From contig MSED01000001.1 of assembly GCA_002099365.1 (NCBI GenBank), forward strand, positions 3,410,001 through 3,474,000: a stretch of DNA of 64,000 bases, given 5' to 3'. Shown one piece after another: positions 19,752 through 30,074 of this stretch. The DNA is from Phialophora verrucosa (lineage: Eukaryota > Ascomycota > Eurotiomycetes > Chaetothyriales > Herpotrichiellaceae). Numbering within the stretch: the first letter of the stretch is position 1; each line of letters begins with the position of its first letter. Below the pieces are notes generated by a model. That model was not told the origin of the DNA, searched no databases, and saw nothing but the letters and a program-made list of their open reading frames with translations. The position numbers were made by a program, and so were the translations under genes.

Positions 19752-21349
19752 ATGGACGACAAAGTCGATCGCAGCATCTCCAAGACGCTGCATCCTGAGG
19801 AGAAGTCTGCTGATGCAGGTGAAGGTGGAGCATATGGCGCGCACCGTCGTTCGTCGGTTCAGATCATCCACGATCTGATTGCTGAAGGTGACAAAACCGC
19901 ACCTGCCACGGGTTCCGCGGCTCACTGACAGTTGTTTCAGACCATACCCATGAGATCAAGCTCCGGACAATGTCATGGCAGAAGGCCGCTTGGTTGCTTT
20001 GCGGCGATCAAGTCTGTCTCGCCATCATGGCTCAGACATGGTCGCTCTCTGTGCTTGGTTGGGTTCCCGGTATCATCACCATGGTCGGTGCCGGTGTTCT
20101 CTTCTGGATTACCTCCATCACCATGCACAAATACATCATGAAGTACCCTCAAATCAGAGACATCTGCGACTTTGGCTATTACGCCTTCGGACGCAGCCGC
20201 ATTGCCTACGAGTTCACCGGATTCATGCTCCTCACCAACAATATCCTCCTGATCGGCTTCCACGTCCTCACGGCCGCGAAGATCCTCAACACCCTGTCAG
20301 ACCATTCTCAGTGCACAGTGGTTTTCTCGGTCATCGGTATGCTTATGGGCATCGTGATGTCGATTCCTAGAACGTTGCGCCACATCTCCTTCATGTCGAT
20401 GTTCTCTGGTGAGCGGTACTTTCAAGTACGATCTTGAGACTATAGCTGACGACTCTAGCGTTCTGCATGGCCATTGCCATCCTTCTCTTCCTCATCTTTG
20501 CTGGTATTGAGGATCATCCTGGATACGGTTACTATGGCACCTACCCCGCAGCCGGAGAAGTCAGGACGTACCCCTTTCCTCTGCCGGGTACCACCTGGGT
20601 CAACTGGATGAATTCCGTGCTCAACATAACATTTTTGTGGGTCCCGCAGATCCTGTTCCCGACCTTCATCGCCGAGATGGAGAAGCCACAGGACTTCCCG
20701 AAGTCGTTGGCGGTGTTGACTGCCATCTCGTCGTTCCTGTTCATCTGCCCTCCCGCCATCGGCTTCCACTACCTGGGTCAATATTCCACGGCTCCCGCCT
20801 TTGGCAGTCTTGGGACCGAGAAGTTCAGGAAAGGCTCCTTTGCATTTGTCGTCGCTCCTACTGTCGTTATAGGCGTCATTTACGCCAACGTTACGGCCAA
20901 GTTCGTCTACTTTCGAGTCATGGGAAGATCCCACCACGCACACAGCAACACCATCATCGGATGGGGCGTCTGGCTTTTGGTTATGGTCGTCATCTGGGTC
21001 CTTGCCTTTATCTTTGCCGAGGTCATTCCCAGCATGGGCGACTTCCTGTCTCTCCTCGGCGCGGCGTTCGACTCGTTTTTCGGTTTTATGTGAGTGGCTC
21101 TTTTCTCGATACGGATTGGTGATTGCTAATAGCTGGAACAGTTTCTTCGCCGTCGCGTACTATCATCTTTACAGAGGAAGCTTGTGGAATGGGTTGTACA
21201 GGTCCATCATGACTGTCATCCATATGTTTGTCATGCTAGTCGGCCTGTTTCTGCTGGGTCCAGGTCTTTACGCCGCGGTCAAGGCTATCATTGCCGATTA
21301 CGCGGGCGCCACCAATCCGGCCTTTAGCTGTGCGGATCTTTCGATCTGA
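19752..21349 (+). CDS. Amino acid transporter (AAAP / Aa_trans family)
   Basis: Four exons: 19752-19887, 19941-20408, 20459-21089 and 21142-21349. Introns of 53, 50 and 52 bp keep the frame. Product 480 aa. The N-terminal tail is hydrophilic (about 60 residues), followed by about 11 hydrophobic segments starting at WQKAAWLLCGDQVCLAIMA. This matches the fungal neutral amino acid permease MTR type (N amino acid transport system). Characteristic are SLSVLGWVPGII, the NNILLIGFHVLTAAKILNTL region, and a TM10-11 region ending FLLLGPGLYAAVKAIIADY. Known: proton-coupled uptake of neutral and aromatic amino acids at the plasma membrane. Substrate range here is inferred. A TATA box lies upstream and no partner gene is adjacent. 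Confidence 0.9.
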
Positions 21350-22114
21350 GAATGTCAGTGTCTCCTACGGCAGATTGTGGACTGCAGATTGCAGATTGAT
21401 ACCCAGAGAGCATGTTCCCGCTCTGTAGACGAGATGACCAATATAAACGGACCTCAGGGCTTTTAGGGCGAGTCCAGTATTGCTACGGCAATCCACTTCA
21501 AACTCGATGCGAATTGACCTGAACATGCCGTGGCTACAGAACCTGTGGTTGCGGTGCTCCGTATGCATTCGGAAGTATCCTGCTCCACATCCGTTCAAAG
21601 AAGTACCTTTGTGTCGAGAACAGCGAAGGAACTTAGTACCCGTACGGACAACGCACCCGCCTTCAGTAAAGCTCTGGCAACTAAAGCTCTGGCAACCAAG
21701 GCTTTATTATACATAGGTCTGTGGTACTCCCCCACTCGTCCGTACTCGAAGGGCTCCCGGTGAAACAACGTGGACAACCCAGTCACATATTCAAGGGACT
21801 GACCACCTCGCCTCGAGCAAGAAGCGAGAAATGAGCGCATCATCACATCTCCCCCACCAATCGTGCCTGATCGATCCCGCCACAACGCGCACGCTGACTA
21901 ACCATCGACGTGATCAGATCAGAGCATAAGATACACCTTGGGTGCTCCTACACCGTAAAGAGTCGCTACGAGTAAGATACGGAGACCACACACAGATACA
22001 TACGTAGTCCTACTCTTATTCATCTCTGGAATTCAACGCAAATACTCTGTAATTACTCGTTCGTTATCTTATCCTACTGTGTACTCAGTAATACGGAGGA
22101 AGAGCTAGGCGCCC
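21350..22114. other. Intergenic region with a short direct repeat
   Basis: About 765 bp. It holds the 3' flank of the transporter, a 15-bp direct repeat (separate entry) and AT-rich sequence leading to the next ATG. No gene seen. Confidence 0.5.
21671..21700. repeat. Two-copy 15-bp direct tandem repeat
   Basis: GCTCTGGCAACTAAA is followed directly by GCTCTGGCAACCAAG, with a third start (GCT) after it. Function unknown. Confidence 0.7.
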
Positions 22115-23930
22115 ATGCCCGTCACCTTCATCAACCGCAGCACGGGCAACTTCAACCCGCCCAGCGAGTTGGGCGCCATCAACGCTCACCACGCGCATAC
22201 GAGACATCAAAGGCGACGGGCGGCGATCAAGAACGCTGCTCGCCGCCGGAACGTCCGGATATTAAGTTATGTGGTAGTGGAGGGGGAGGACGACGACGAA
22301 GAAGATAATGTCGACTTCCAGCCTACGGAGAAGCAGCACGGCGGCAGATCCAGCTCTAGCTCAAGCGCCTATGCCTATGCCGACGCCAACTCCGGTTCTA
22401 GCTTTAGGTCCAGCTCCAGCGCGAATGCCCGTGCTGGTGGTGGCCATACCAACGCCAACACTGTCAAGGGACATCTACTTTTCCTGCCCCGCCAGATCGG
22501 CGCCCTCCGCGACGACCCCTTCTGGACCCTCCCCGTCGCGAACACCCACGACGCAATGACCGCCTTTGACTACCACTTCCAGGTCATGTGCCCACTCGCG
22601 CTCGGACTGGGGAACTACAACGAGCGACAACACCAGATCATGCGCGTGCACGTGCTCGAGACGGCCATGTACTGCTCGTCGATGATCGCGTTCGACCTCG
22701 TCATGCAGAGTCTGCACATGGATGCTGAGGCGCGGTTGTCGCGCCAGGCGGCGCACCACGTCAATAATGCGGTGGCCGGGCTGAGGGCCGCGGTGGGGGA
22801 TCCGGATCCGCGCGTGGCCACGGGTGATATTGTGTTGGCGACGATTTTCCCCATGGCGGTTGTGTATGTATGTGTTTTGACGTCTGGGTGTCGTTCGGAT
22901 CCTCTGTGCCCTGCTGACTCGGCATTCTCCAGCGCATGGTGAACGACTATGCCGCTTACAACGCGCATGTCGAAGGTGTACGGCGCATCGTCGCCCTGCG
23001 AGGCGGGCTGGATAATCTGGGTTGGGAGGGATTCCTGAAGATATCGGCTGTGGGGTGAGTCCATGCTCGATCGAGTCAGGTCCGAGTCCGAGTTGAACGT
23101 CCCCTTCCCTCTACCCTCTCCCGCACTGAAGTGCCAATCATCAGCTCGCTCGAGCTGTATGCATGTTCTCTGATCAACTACCTCTCTGTAGCATGTTTGA
23201 GTCTGCCGAAGTGCTCCGACGCCAGCAAAGCCAACGCATCCATGACGAAGATCTCGGCCTCGCTGTCGTGACCCACGATTCCGGACTGGAATACCCCTCC
23301 TCCTTGCTCCCAGAGGCGCTGCGGTCGAAAATTTCCCGATATCCCGCAGGAGTGGCATCGCTGGCGCTGAACTCGCGTCTGAGTGTGCAATTCCTTAACT
23401 TCTTCGACGTCTTCTACGGCTGGTTTGAGGCGACCTCCGCGATGCCGGGGCCGCATGAGAGCATGACGGAGCTGGGGCACGTCATCCTAGGCATGAAGGG
23501 ATTGGGTTTCATTGAGCGCGTGCTGGCCGTGGCGATCCAGGCGTATATCAACTGGGTGGAGCGGACGAGGCGGAAATGGACTAATTTCTCAAGCGAGCAT
23601 GCGGTGGAGGTGCAGATTGGGGTGTTGAAAACGAAGAGAAGGACGACGAAGAAGAACGGCGGGCCAGAGATAGACGCCCGGGCGGATGATAGGAGGAACG
23701 CTTTTCTGTGGAGTTGCTTGATGATACGGGACACGACGGTGCCGGGGTCGGGGGCACGAGCGTGGGCGGACGAACAGCTAAATAAGATGGGGATGGGCGA
23801 GGAAGATGAACGGGAGGTGGATGAGCTCTTTTTTGCGAGGCCGGGCTCCAGTCATTCAAGGTACGCGGAGGGCTTTCTTATGCGCGAATCCCCGCTTCGC
23901 TGGGAGGGAGCAGCTTCTTCCCCCAGATGA
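22115..23930 (+). CDS. Fungal transcription-factor-like protein without Zn2Cys6 cluster
   Basis: Three exons: 22115-22867, 22933-23054 and 23192-23930. Introns are 65 and 137 bp, the frame is preserved, and the product is 537 aa. The N-terminus has a basic patch (HQRRRAAIKNAARRR) typical of this fungal group, then a Ser/Ala low-complexity stretch (about 80-120). The middle resembles fungal-specific regulatory domains: DPFWTLPVANTHDAMTAFDYHF, then the exon-2 motif HVEGVRRIVALRGGL, a hallmark (xGLxxLVxLRGGL) of Fungal_trans_2-type proteins. No zinc cluster is encoded. Known: such proteins are annotated as putative regulators, mostly without data. The 3' end is uncertain: a donor-like AAG/gtacgc at about 23858-23866 could lead to a further exon. 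As drawn, the end overlaps the convergent cupin gene by 53 bp. Confidence 0.7.
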
Positions 23931-24573
23931 ACCAGCACCAGTCCTTGACGTCCACATCGCTGAGCTTCGGGATCCGGATACCCTCCAGCTCGTCGCATCG
24001 CTCGTACTCGTCTACCTTGCTCAGAGTCGTGGTTTGCGCAGTCGGGAAGAAGGCTGTGGGTTCCTCGTATTCGTACAGCATCAGGAACGTCCCGGTGGAG
24101 GTGACCCTTTCTGGTTCTGCTGCTGTTTCCGATGTCGAGTCTGATCCTAATTGCCCTTCCCGCAGTGATGGCAGCACCACTCCCGCAGGGCAAGCGGTCC
24201 ATGTATGCGGTACACCCGGGGCAATCGTGACGAGACTCTTCGGAGGAATCACGTAGATCTCTCCGTTCAGCTCGACCAGCGCAACGCCATTGACGACGAC
24301 GATGCGCTCCGAGACAAATTTTCGCTCCGCGCCGGGACGCTCGGACGGCGGAGCGATGTGCACATGTCGGGGCAGTCTGAACTCGGTGGTGAACTCAATG
24401 AACCCAAATTGCCCGGCGAAAGTTCTCTTGGGGTTCCCGCCGGGATCCAGCTCGTGCATCTCCACCGGTACGTCACGGAAGGGGTGTTTGATATCGGCGC
24501 CCTCGCCATGGACAATGGTGCAACCGTTGGGCAGGGCGATTCCATGGCTGTGAGGTAATAATGATGATGACAT
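23878..24573 (-). CDS. Cupin-fold protein, unknown substrate
   Basis: Single exon, 231 aa. The central part has a cupin-like pattern: FTTEFRLPRHVHIAPPSE (metal-type His pair at about residues 69 and 71), then GVALVELNGEIYVIPPKSL and a second motif with VPHTWTACPAG (His about 122). No signal peptide, so probably cytosolic. Known: the cupin superfamily covers dioxygenases, isomerases, epimerases and sugar-binding proteins, and the fold alone does not give the reaction. Context: convergent with a regulator-like gene and divergent from an FAD monooxygenase across 531 bp, which suggests a role in oxidative metabolism of a small molecule, possibly aromatic (inference). Confidence 0.75.
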   Translation of the reverse strand: MSSSLLPHSHGIALPNGCTIVHGEGADIKHPFRDVPVEMHELDPGGNPKRTFAGQFGFIEFTTEFRLPRHVHIAPPSERPGAERKFVSERIVVVNGVALVELNGEIYVIPPKSLVTIAPGVPHTWTACPAGVVLPSLREGQLGSDSTSETAAEPERVTSTGTFLMLYEYEEPTAFFPTAQTTTLSKVDEYERCDELEGIRIPKLSDVDVKDWCWFIWGKKLLPPSEAGIRA

Positions 24574-25104
24574 CGTCGTGACTCACGAGGCTGAAGCGCT
24601 TGATATGCTTTCGAGCAAGATATGCCCGTCGTCGCTTTCAAGGGCGCACCGAAGCCCGAATGAGCCAGTCCAGGCGTGTGGTGTAGGGGGAAGAATGTTT
24701 AGAAGTCGTCTGGAAAAGGTAAATGGAGGGGAGCTCGGTCTTCGTGGAACGCGAGAAGCAGGCGTCGGCTTCTCCAACCAAGCACTACAATGGTCACTAG
24801 CGCCCTGAGTAAGCGGGCTGATTGAAGGTCCGGGGGATACAACCTTCCGCACGATCGTTTGTCCCCATTCGCGTTTTCGCTGCGACTCTAATTCTGGGCT
24901 TCTATGACATCGTAGGCGAGTTCGGTTCGGACCACAGGAGTCGTAGTCAATGCTGGATACTCCTTCAGCGAAATGCAGAATCTCTTAGGACCCAATATTG
25001 AATGCGATATAAGGACTGGCAATGTCCGAGGGATGGGAGGCGACCAAAGAGCAAGTTCGCACATCGAAGTCGCATAACAATTCGCAAACACTTGACAAGT
25101 AGAG
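24574..25104. promoter_or_regulatory. Bidirectional upstream region, cupin / FAD monooxygenase
   Basis: 531 bp between divergent start codons. If the two enzymes act together this is where shared control would sit. I could not identify a defined site; short frames on either strand here carry no motif. Confidence 0.45.
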
Positions 25105-26512
25105 ATGGCTCCCGTCACCGTACCCATTATAGGATGCGGCGTTGCCGGCCCGGTCCTAGCAGTTCTCCTGAAGCGCAAGGGATACTGCCCGATTGTTTTC
25201 GAGAAGGTCAGAATATTGGGCGACGCTGGGGCCTCGTTGATGTTGATGCCAAATGGGTCAGTATGAAGGCCGAAGGTATCACTGCAAAGCATTGACAAGG
25301 TGACAGCTTGAACGTGTTGAATCTAGTCGGTCTCGCTGCCGAGATTGAAAGGGACTCCCAACCTCTGGAAGGGTTTCTCGACTGTACCCCGGACGGCGAG
25401 GTGCTTGGATTTTCGGAGCTGCCAAAATCATTCAAGCAGAAATATGGCCAGCATGCAATGGGCGTGAAGCGCACTGATCTCAACCTGAAACTGAAGAACA
25501 TGCTCATCGACATGGGAGTAGATTTGCGGGAAGGTTGGGAACTAGAGGACATCGAGGAAGGTGAAGAGTCTGTGACTGCACATTTCAAGGGCGGCCGAAG
25601 CGTCACCGGTGCTTTCCTGATTGGTGGTGATGGTATCAAGGCGGCATCCAGGAAGATTATGCTAAGGAAGCAAGGTCTGGCCGAGGGACTGCCTCCCTTC
25701 AGTGGACTTACTCAGGTGAGTATCAGCGACAGTTTATAGGTTGTCCGAGCGGCTGACAAGCATAGACTGCAGGCCTCTCTCCAACACCGGAAGAATTCAA
25801 AGGCAGACCGTATATGAGGAACTTCTACGGCAAAGGAGTCCACATGGTCGCGTACCCGGTCTCGCCTGACGTTACCAGCTGGGCACTCACGCTTCCGGAA
25901 CAATCAGGCGCAGAAGCTGACTGGGGCTTGATCGCAGTCGAAGAGATGGACCAGAGGAAGCGGAAACTACTCGATCCTATCGCGTCGTGGAAGGATCATG
26001 CTCCTAGAGAATTGGTGCAATCAGCGCAACGGATGATCAAATTCGGTTTGTTTGATCGCGACGAGATGCGGCCAGATCAGTGGCATACCCAGCGCTGTGT
26101 CCTCGCGGGAGACGCTGCGCATCCGACCAGTCCGCATCTTGGCCAGGGAGCCAACCAAGCTCTGTATGATCATTCTCACGAAAAGCCCCGATCACCCTGC
26201 TGACAACCCGACAGGGAAGACTGCTATCATCTTAGCCATGCAATCCCGGATCGGTCGTTAGCTGAGGACGACAGCACGCGATTTCTCGACGAATTGAAGG
26301 AACGGTTGCCAAAAATCTTCCAGGCGTATGCGGAGAAGAGGCAGCCTCGCACGTCGGCCCTAGTCAAGGGTGCCAGAACACAAGGTGAATTGAGAGTCGT
26401 CACCGCCGGCCATGGAGCCTGTGAGGAGAGGAACAGGAAGGTCGCAGCGGCGTGGAATGACCATAACGCTATAACCGCAAAGTACGACGGATTGTGTCAA
26501 GGGCAGATCTGA
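25105..26512 (+). CDS. FAD-dependent monooxygenase (salicylate hydroxylase-like group)
   Basis: Four exons: 25105-25256, 25307-25715, 25766-26163 and 26215-26512. Introns are 50, 50 and 51 bp with consistent phases. Product 418 aa. All three class A flavoprotein hydroxylase signatures are present: the N-terminal Rossmann GxGxxG (IIGCGVAGPVLAVLLKRKG, residues 8-26), the DG motif region (LIGGDGIKAASRK), and the GD motif (CVLAGDAAHPTSPHLGQGA) that binds the ribityl part of FAD. No transmembrane segment. Known: these enzymes use NAD(P)H and O2 to hydroxylate or epoxidise aromatic or polyketide substrates. Substrate not predictable here. Neighbours (cupin protein, transcription-factor-like gene) support an accessory metabolic cluster. 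Confidence 0.88.
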
Positions 26513-26880
26513 AAAGGCGTCACCTTGGTTGTAAGATTAGCGAGAGGGTGCTTGCACAAGTACGCGCTCAAGACATCAAAGGGGAAGGAGTTTACTTCGG
26601 ATTGAAAAGGCACGAAGGGGCCATGGGAGTTGGGGAGATAGTGGTTGGTCCTTGACCTTGCCCTTTTGGGGGATGAAAATAACGACGTCATACCACCCTC
26701 GCCACGTTGAACCCAACTGACACCAAGGTGACCGAGTGGTGACCGACAGGTGACTGTTAGGTGAGTGGAATCAGAAGATATGAATGCTTTTCTAAGCTCA
26801 CTTGAGCAACTGTAAACCTTGATGACGTTGCTCCTACCCAAACTTGTCGATGATGCTCATCGAAACCCTCATCCGTCCCA
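26513..26880. other. Intergenic region upstream of the Nudix/IF2B gene
   Basis: 368 bp. It holds the 3' flank of the monooxygenase and the 5' flank of the next gene, with a few GGTGA-type steps around 26728-26762 (gtgaccgagtggtgaccgac). No gene. Confidence 0.4.
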
Positions 26881-28497
26881 ATGGCTCAGTCGCTCGCTGC
26901 TGCCATCCCAAACCTTGAACGGCGGACCGTCGTGTCAGCCCTCATATTCCCCTCCCGACCATTCGCGTCCAAGCCATATCGGGTCCTGCTTTTCCGCCGT
27001 TCTGACAAAGTTCGAACATACCAGAGAAAGCTCGCACCTGTCGCCGGCTCGGTCGAAGCAGACGACAAGAATCCGCTGGCTGCAGCATGGCGGGAAATGA
27101 AAGAAGAGACTGGTCTGGGACCACAACAGCTCGAGCTGTGGAGAAGAGGAGCCGGCTTCGAGTTTACCGATGAGAAGGCCGTGAGCGGCCAGGATGGCGG
27201 CAAACCCAAAGGAAGGATATGGAAAGTCTGGCCCTTTGCATTTCGCCTGAAAGGAATAGGGCCCGATCAAGACAACGATGTCAATAAGCTGGGCCTGCAC
27301 CTCGACTGGGAGCATCTTGGCTGCGAGTGGAGAGATGTTAACGATATACTCGATGGGAAGATCTTGGATGATTGTGTCCCGAGACTGGAAATTACTCTTG
27401 GTCAGCTTTGGGTCGATCCATCTAGCGTGTTGCATAACGGTCTCGAGGAGCTCCGAGTGGATCATGAACACGGGGCCAGAGAATTGGCTACGATGGCCAT
27501 CCAATCCCTGGTCAAGATCGTGGAATATGATCAACAAGACCAGCCACCAAAAGATATAAAGCTATGGTGGCGAAGTTTCCAGCAGCAAGCATTTCACCTT
27601 GCCTTCAATGGTCGACCCAGCATGGGGGCCGCCATCTTCGGTGCTGTCGCCGCGGCATTGAAAGACGCCAAGGCTCAGATCGATTCTACGGAGGGAAATC
27701 CTCTTGCCCGAGTCAAGCATAGCCTGGAAGCGTATATAGTACGGCGCAGCCAGATCGCAAAGCAAGTGAGTGATCAGTTCTCAAAGTTCTTGCGGGACCG
27801 GTTCAAGACATCTCATACTGGAACAGCCGGGACGAGAACCATCAAAATTCTGACCCTAAGTTCCTCGTCGACTACCAAAGCAGCGATTCTGCACGCCTTG
27901 GATGATGAATCATTGTCACTGGAACTGAGAATCCTCGAATCACGTCCGCTTAATGAAGGCGCAAGTTTCGCAAAGGTGCTGACGAATGAGGCTCAACGGC
28001 GGCGAGAATCCGAAAGCAGTGGCCCTTGCTTTCACAACCGGGTACGCATAATCCTGGCAAGCGATGCCTCTGTCGGGATCTTGAGCAAAGACGTCGATCT
28101 CGTTGTGATAGGCGCTGATCGCATCTCAGAAGCTGGCGATGTCAGCAACAAGACTGGCTCATTAGCAGCCACCGTGGTGAGCAAGTTTGTCACCAACGGT
28201 GCCGTTGATGTTGTGTGCATCAGCGAGAGCGAGAAAATAGCTGTCCCTGGAACAGCAGACGAGCACCAAGAGGAAGATAACGACAAGGAAGAACTGGCCA
28301 GTAGCTGGCACGTGCAGCCATCAGCATCATGGGAAGAGATGGTAACCGTGCGGAACGTCTATTTTGAGTGGTGTCCCGCGGAACACATCGATCATTACAT
28401 CTGCCAATACGGCACTTTGTCAACAGCGGACATCGGTCAAAGGTCAAAGCATACATTTGAACTCCTCCAGGAAGTATTTCCGTCCGAGCAAGTCTAA
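26881..28497 (+). CDS. Nudix hydrolase / eIF2B-alpha-like isomerase fusion protein
   Basis: Single exon, 538 aa. Residues about 15-150 form a Nudix domain: a box reading G-x13-WREMKEETGLG from residue 56, one residue longer than the classic GX5EX7REUXEEXGU and with Asp where the first Glu is expected. The catalytic helix RExxEE is intact. Residues about 230-500 match the eIF2B alpha/beta/delta family: TLSSSSTTKAAIL, LRILESRPLNEGASFA, LASDASVGIL and DLVVIGADRISEAGDVSNKTG. That last signature also occurs in methylthioribose-1-phosphate and ribose-1,5-bisphosphate isomerases, so a sugar-phosphate role is as likely as a translational one. Known: Nudix proteins cleave nucleoside-diphosphate-linked compounds. 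Inferred: the fused domains handle consecutive steps on a nucleotide-derived sugar phosphate. Probably cytosolic. Confidence 0.85.
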   Translation: MAQSLAAAIPNLERRTVVSALIFPSRPFASKPYRVLLFRRSDKVRTYQRKLAPVAGSVEADDKNPLAAAWREMKEETGLGPQQLELWRRGAGFEFTDEKAVSGQDGGKPKGRIWKVWPFAFRLKGIGPDQDNDVNKLGLHLDWEHLGCEWRDVNDILDGKILDDCVPRLEITLGQLWVDPSSVLHNGLEELRVDHEHGARELATMAIQSLVKIVEYDQQDQPPKDIKLWWRSFQQQAFHLAFNGRPSMGAAIFGAVAAALKDAKAQIDSTEGNPLARVKHSLEAYIVRRSQIAKQVSDQFSKFLRDRFKTSHTGTAGTRTIKILTLSSSSTTKAAILHALDDESLSLELRILESRPLNEGASFAKVLTNEAQRRRESESSGPCFHNRVRIILASDASVGILSKDVDLVVIGADRISEAGDVSNKTGSLAATVVSKFVTNGAVDVVCISESEKIAVPGTADEHQEEDNDKEELASSWHVQPSASWEEMVTVRNVYFEWCPAEHIDHYICQYGTLSTADIGQRSKHTFELLQEVFPSEQV

Positions 28498-28870
28498 ACA
28501 CCAGGGGTCGTCGATTCGGCAACCAATGCCTCCAATTGGCACACGTGCACAGATTGATTGCCGGCGCTTGTCCCGAGTACGTTGTCTTTGTATCCAGAGA
28601 TCACATCACCGACCGGACCGGCAGCCCACTTCTACTGATGCCAATTTGCTAACACACCGCATGGGCGTCAAAACAGCAACAAGCGCTTCCAAATATACGA
28701 CATTCGCGCGGCATAAGGCGCCACCTTTTCGCAGATCCTAGAAATCCACCTGCTGATGGTAATTTCTCGAGCGGTGAATCAGTTCAACGGAAGAATAAAT
28801 TGATATAGCTGAATACTGTGGGCATTCCGACACGACACACCACACCAAATGCTCGGGTTCGCATTCCAGC
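28498..28870. other. Convergent intergenic region
   Basis: 373 bp between convergent 3' ends. A plus-strand frame that begins inside the preceding gene (28364-28741) has no recognisable motif. Nothing else seen. Confidence 0.4.
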
Positions 28871-29728
28871 TCATGGGCCGCCTCCGCTATAGTGGCTGCG
28901 TCTCCTATTCTGTCTTCTCCGAGCCTTTTCCAGAATTGCTGCGATGCTCAGGATTATGAGCAATTCAAGCCGCTGTGCTTCGATCCCATCTCCTTCGAGA
29001 TTGCTGAAGATCCTCAGCTTACCCTTTTTCCTCCAACTCTTGAACTTGTTGTTTAGAAAAGCTGCCATCACTTCATTTGTGGACAGGTCAATCAGCTGGA
29101 AGCTATCGCGGTTCATCTTCCGTGTGAGATTGGAGCCTTCGACGCCAGCAGCTGCGTCATGGGTTCGCTTCCAGGCATAAGACCTGCCATTGAATGACAT
29201 GCGGTATTCACCATGATACATCTTGTTTGGGTTTCGTACTTCGACGTAGGTCATTTCGCCCTCGGAGGCAGGGTCGCCAAGTCCAGCCTTGATCTGCTGA
29301 GAGAATTTCGGAAAATGCGCGACGCCGATTACCGGGGCAGACTCCCCGGTGTTGGCGAGGTGCTCCAGGTCATTCGTCGTTCCAACCGTAGGAGGGAGCT
29401 TGTGGAAAATGACATCCGGTTTCTTGAGCGCAAATTCAGATACTTCGACATAGTACAGCGGTACTTTGCTCGTCTCGGTTGAGGCACCACCATCGGTAAC
29501 GACTAGGCCCCGTGACATGAGTTTCGGATGGTAGAATCCGTACTCACGGACGGGGCGGGAGTTCAGCCGGTCTGTCAATAGAGCCTCGTCCTTTTCATCA
29601 TACAAGGAGCGCTCAGTGGAAGACTCGGAGTTCCTCCGGTATGCTGGCGGTGGGATGTCCTGGCCATCAGACGCCTCGGACTCGTACTGATCGTCGGTTG
29701 TAGGGATAGTGAGCTTCGAATCCATCAT
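28871..29728 (-). CDS. Conserved-looking fungal protein, possible LURP-one/tubby-like fold
   Basis: Single exon, 285 aa. N-terminal 60 residues are acidic/polar with a PPPAYRR motif (possible PY ligand for WW domains). From residue about 60 (REYGFYHPKLMSRGLVV) the pattern of short beta-strands (VPLYYVEVSEF, EMTYVEVRNPNKMYHGEYRMSF, SYAWKRTH, DSFQLIDLSTNEVMAAF) resembles the tubby C-terminal/LURP-one-related beta-barrel. A hydrophobic helix (LELLIILSIAAILEKARRRQ) near the C-terminus parallels the central helix of that fold. The family call rests on pattern only. Function unknown; membrane phospholipid binding would be the family precedent. Confidence 0.65.
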   Translation of the reverse strand: MMDSKLTIPTTDDQYESEASDGQDIPPPAYRRNSESSTERSLYDEKDEALLTDRLNSRPVREYGFYHPKLMSRGLVVTDGGASTETSKVPLYYVEVSEFALKKPDVIFHKLPPTVGTTNDLEHLANTGESAPVIGVAHFPKFSQQIKAGLGDPASEGEMTYVEVRNPNKMYHGEYRMSFNGRSYAWKRTHDAAAGVEGSNLTRKMNRDSFQLIDLSTNEVMAAFLNNKFKSWRKKGKLRIFSNLEGDGIEAQRLELLIILSIAAILEKARRRQNRRRSHYSGGGP

Positions 29729-30074
29729 CAGGGAAGGTGTGAAAATATCTTGCGGGAGAAGCTGCGGATGGTATCACAATTTCGGTGAGCGCAGGGAAGA
29801 TGGGTCCCAGTTTGCATTATGAAAAGCAGGATGGCCTGGTCCTCTTATAGCTCTGGCTTTTGGGCTCTGTGCTATTTCGTAAGATGATCGCCGAATCAAC
29901 AGTCGTGTGAAGTTGCTTCGCCCGATGATCGACACAGCAGAATTTGGCTCAAGCGAAGGCTTCTCATTTGCGAGCTGTCTGCACTGTCCTACATGATTAC
30001 GATTTTCACCTCCTCATTGGTTCAGAGACAGACGTACTCGTACTCTCGATGGCCTTGCAGCACACGTGACCAGC

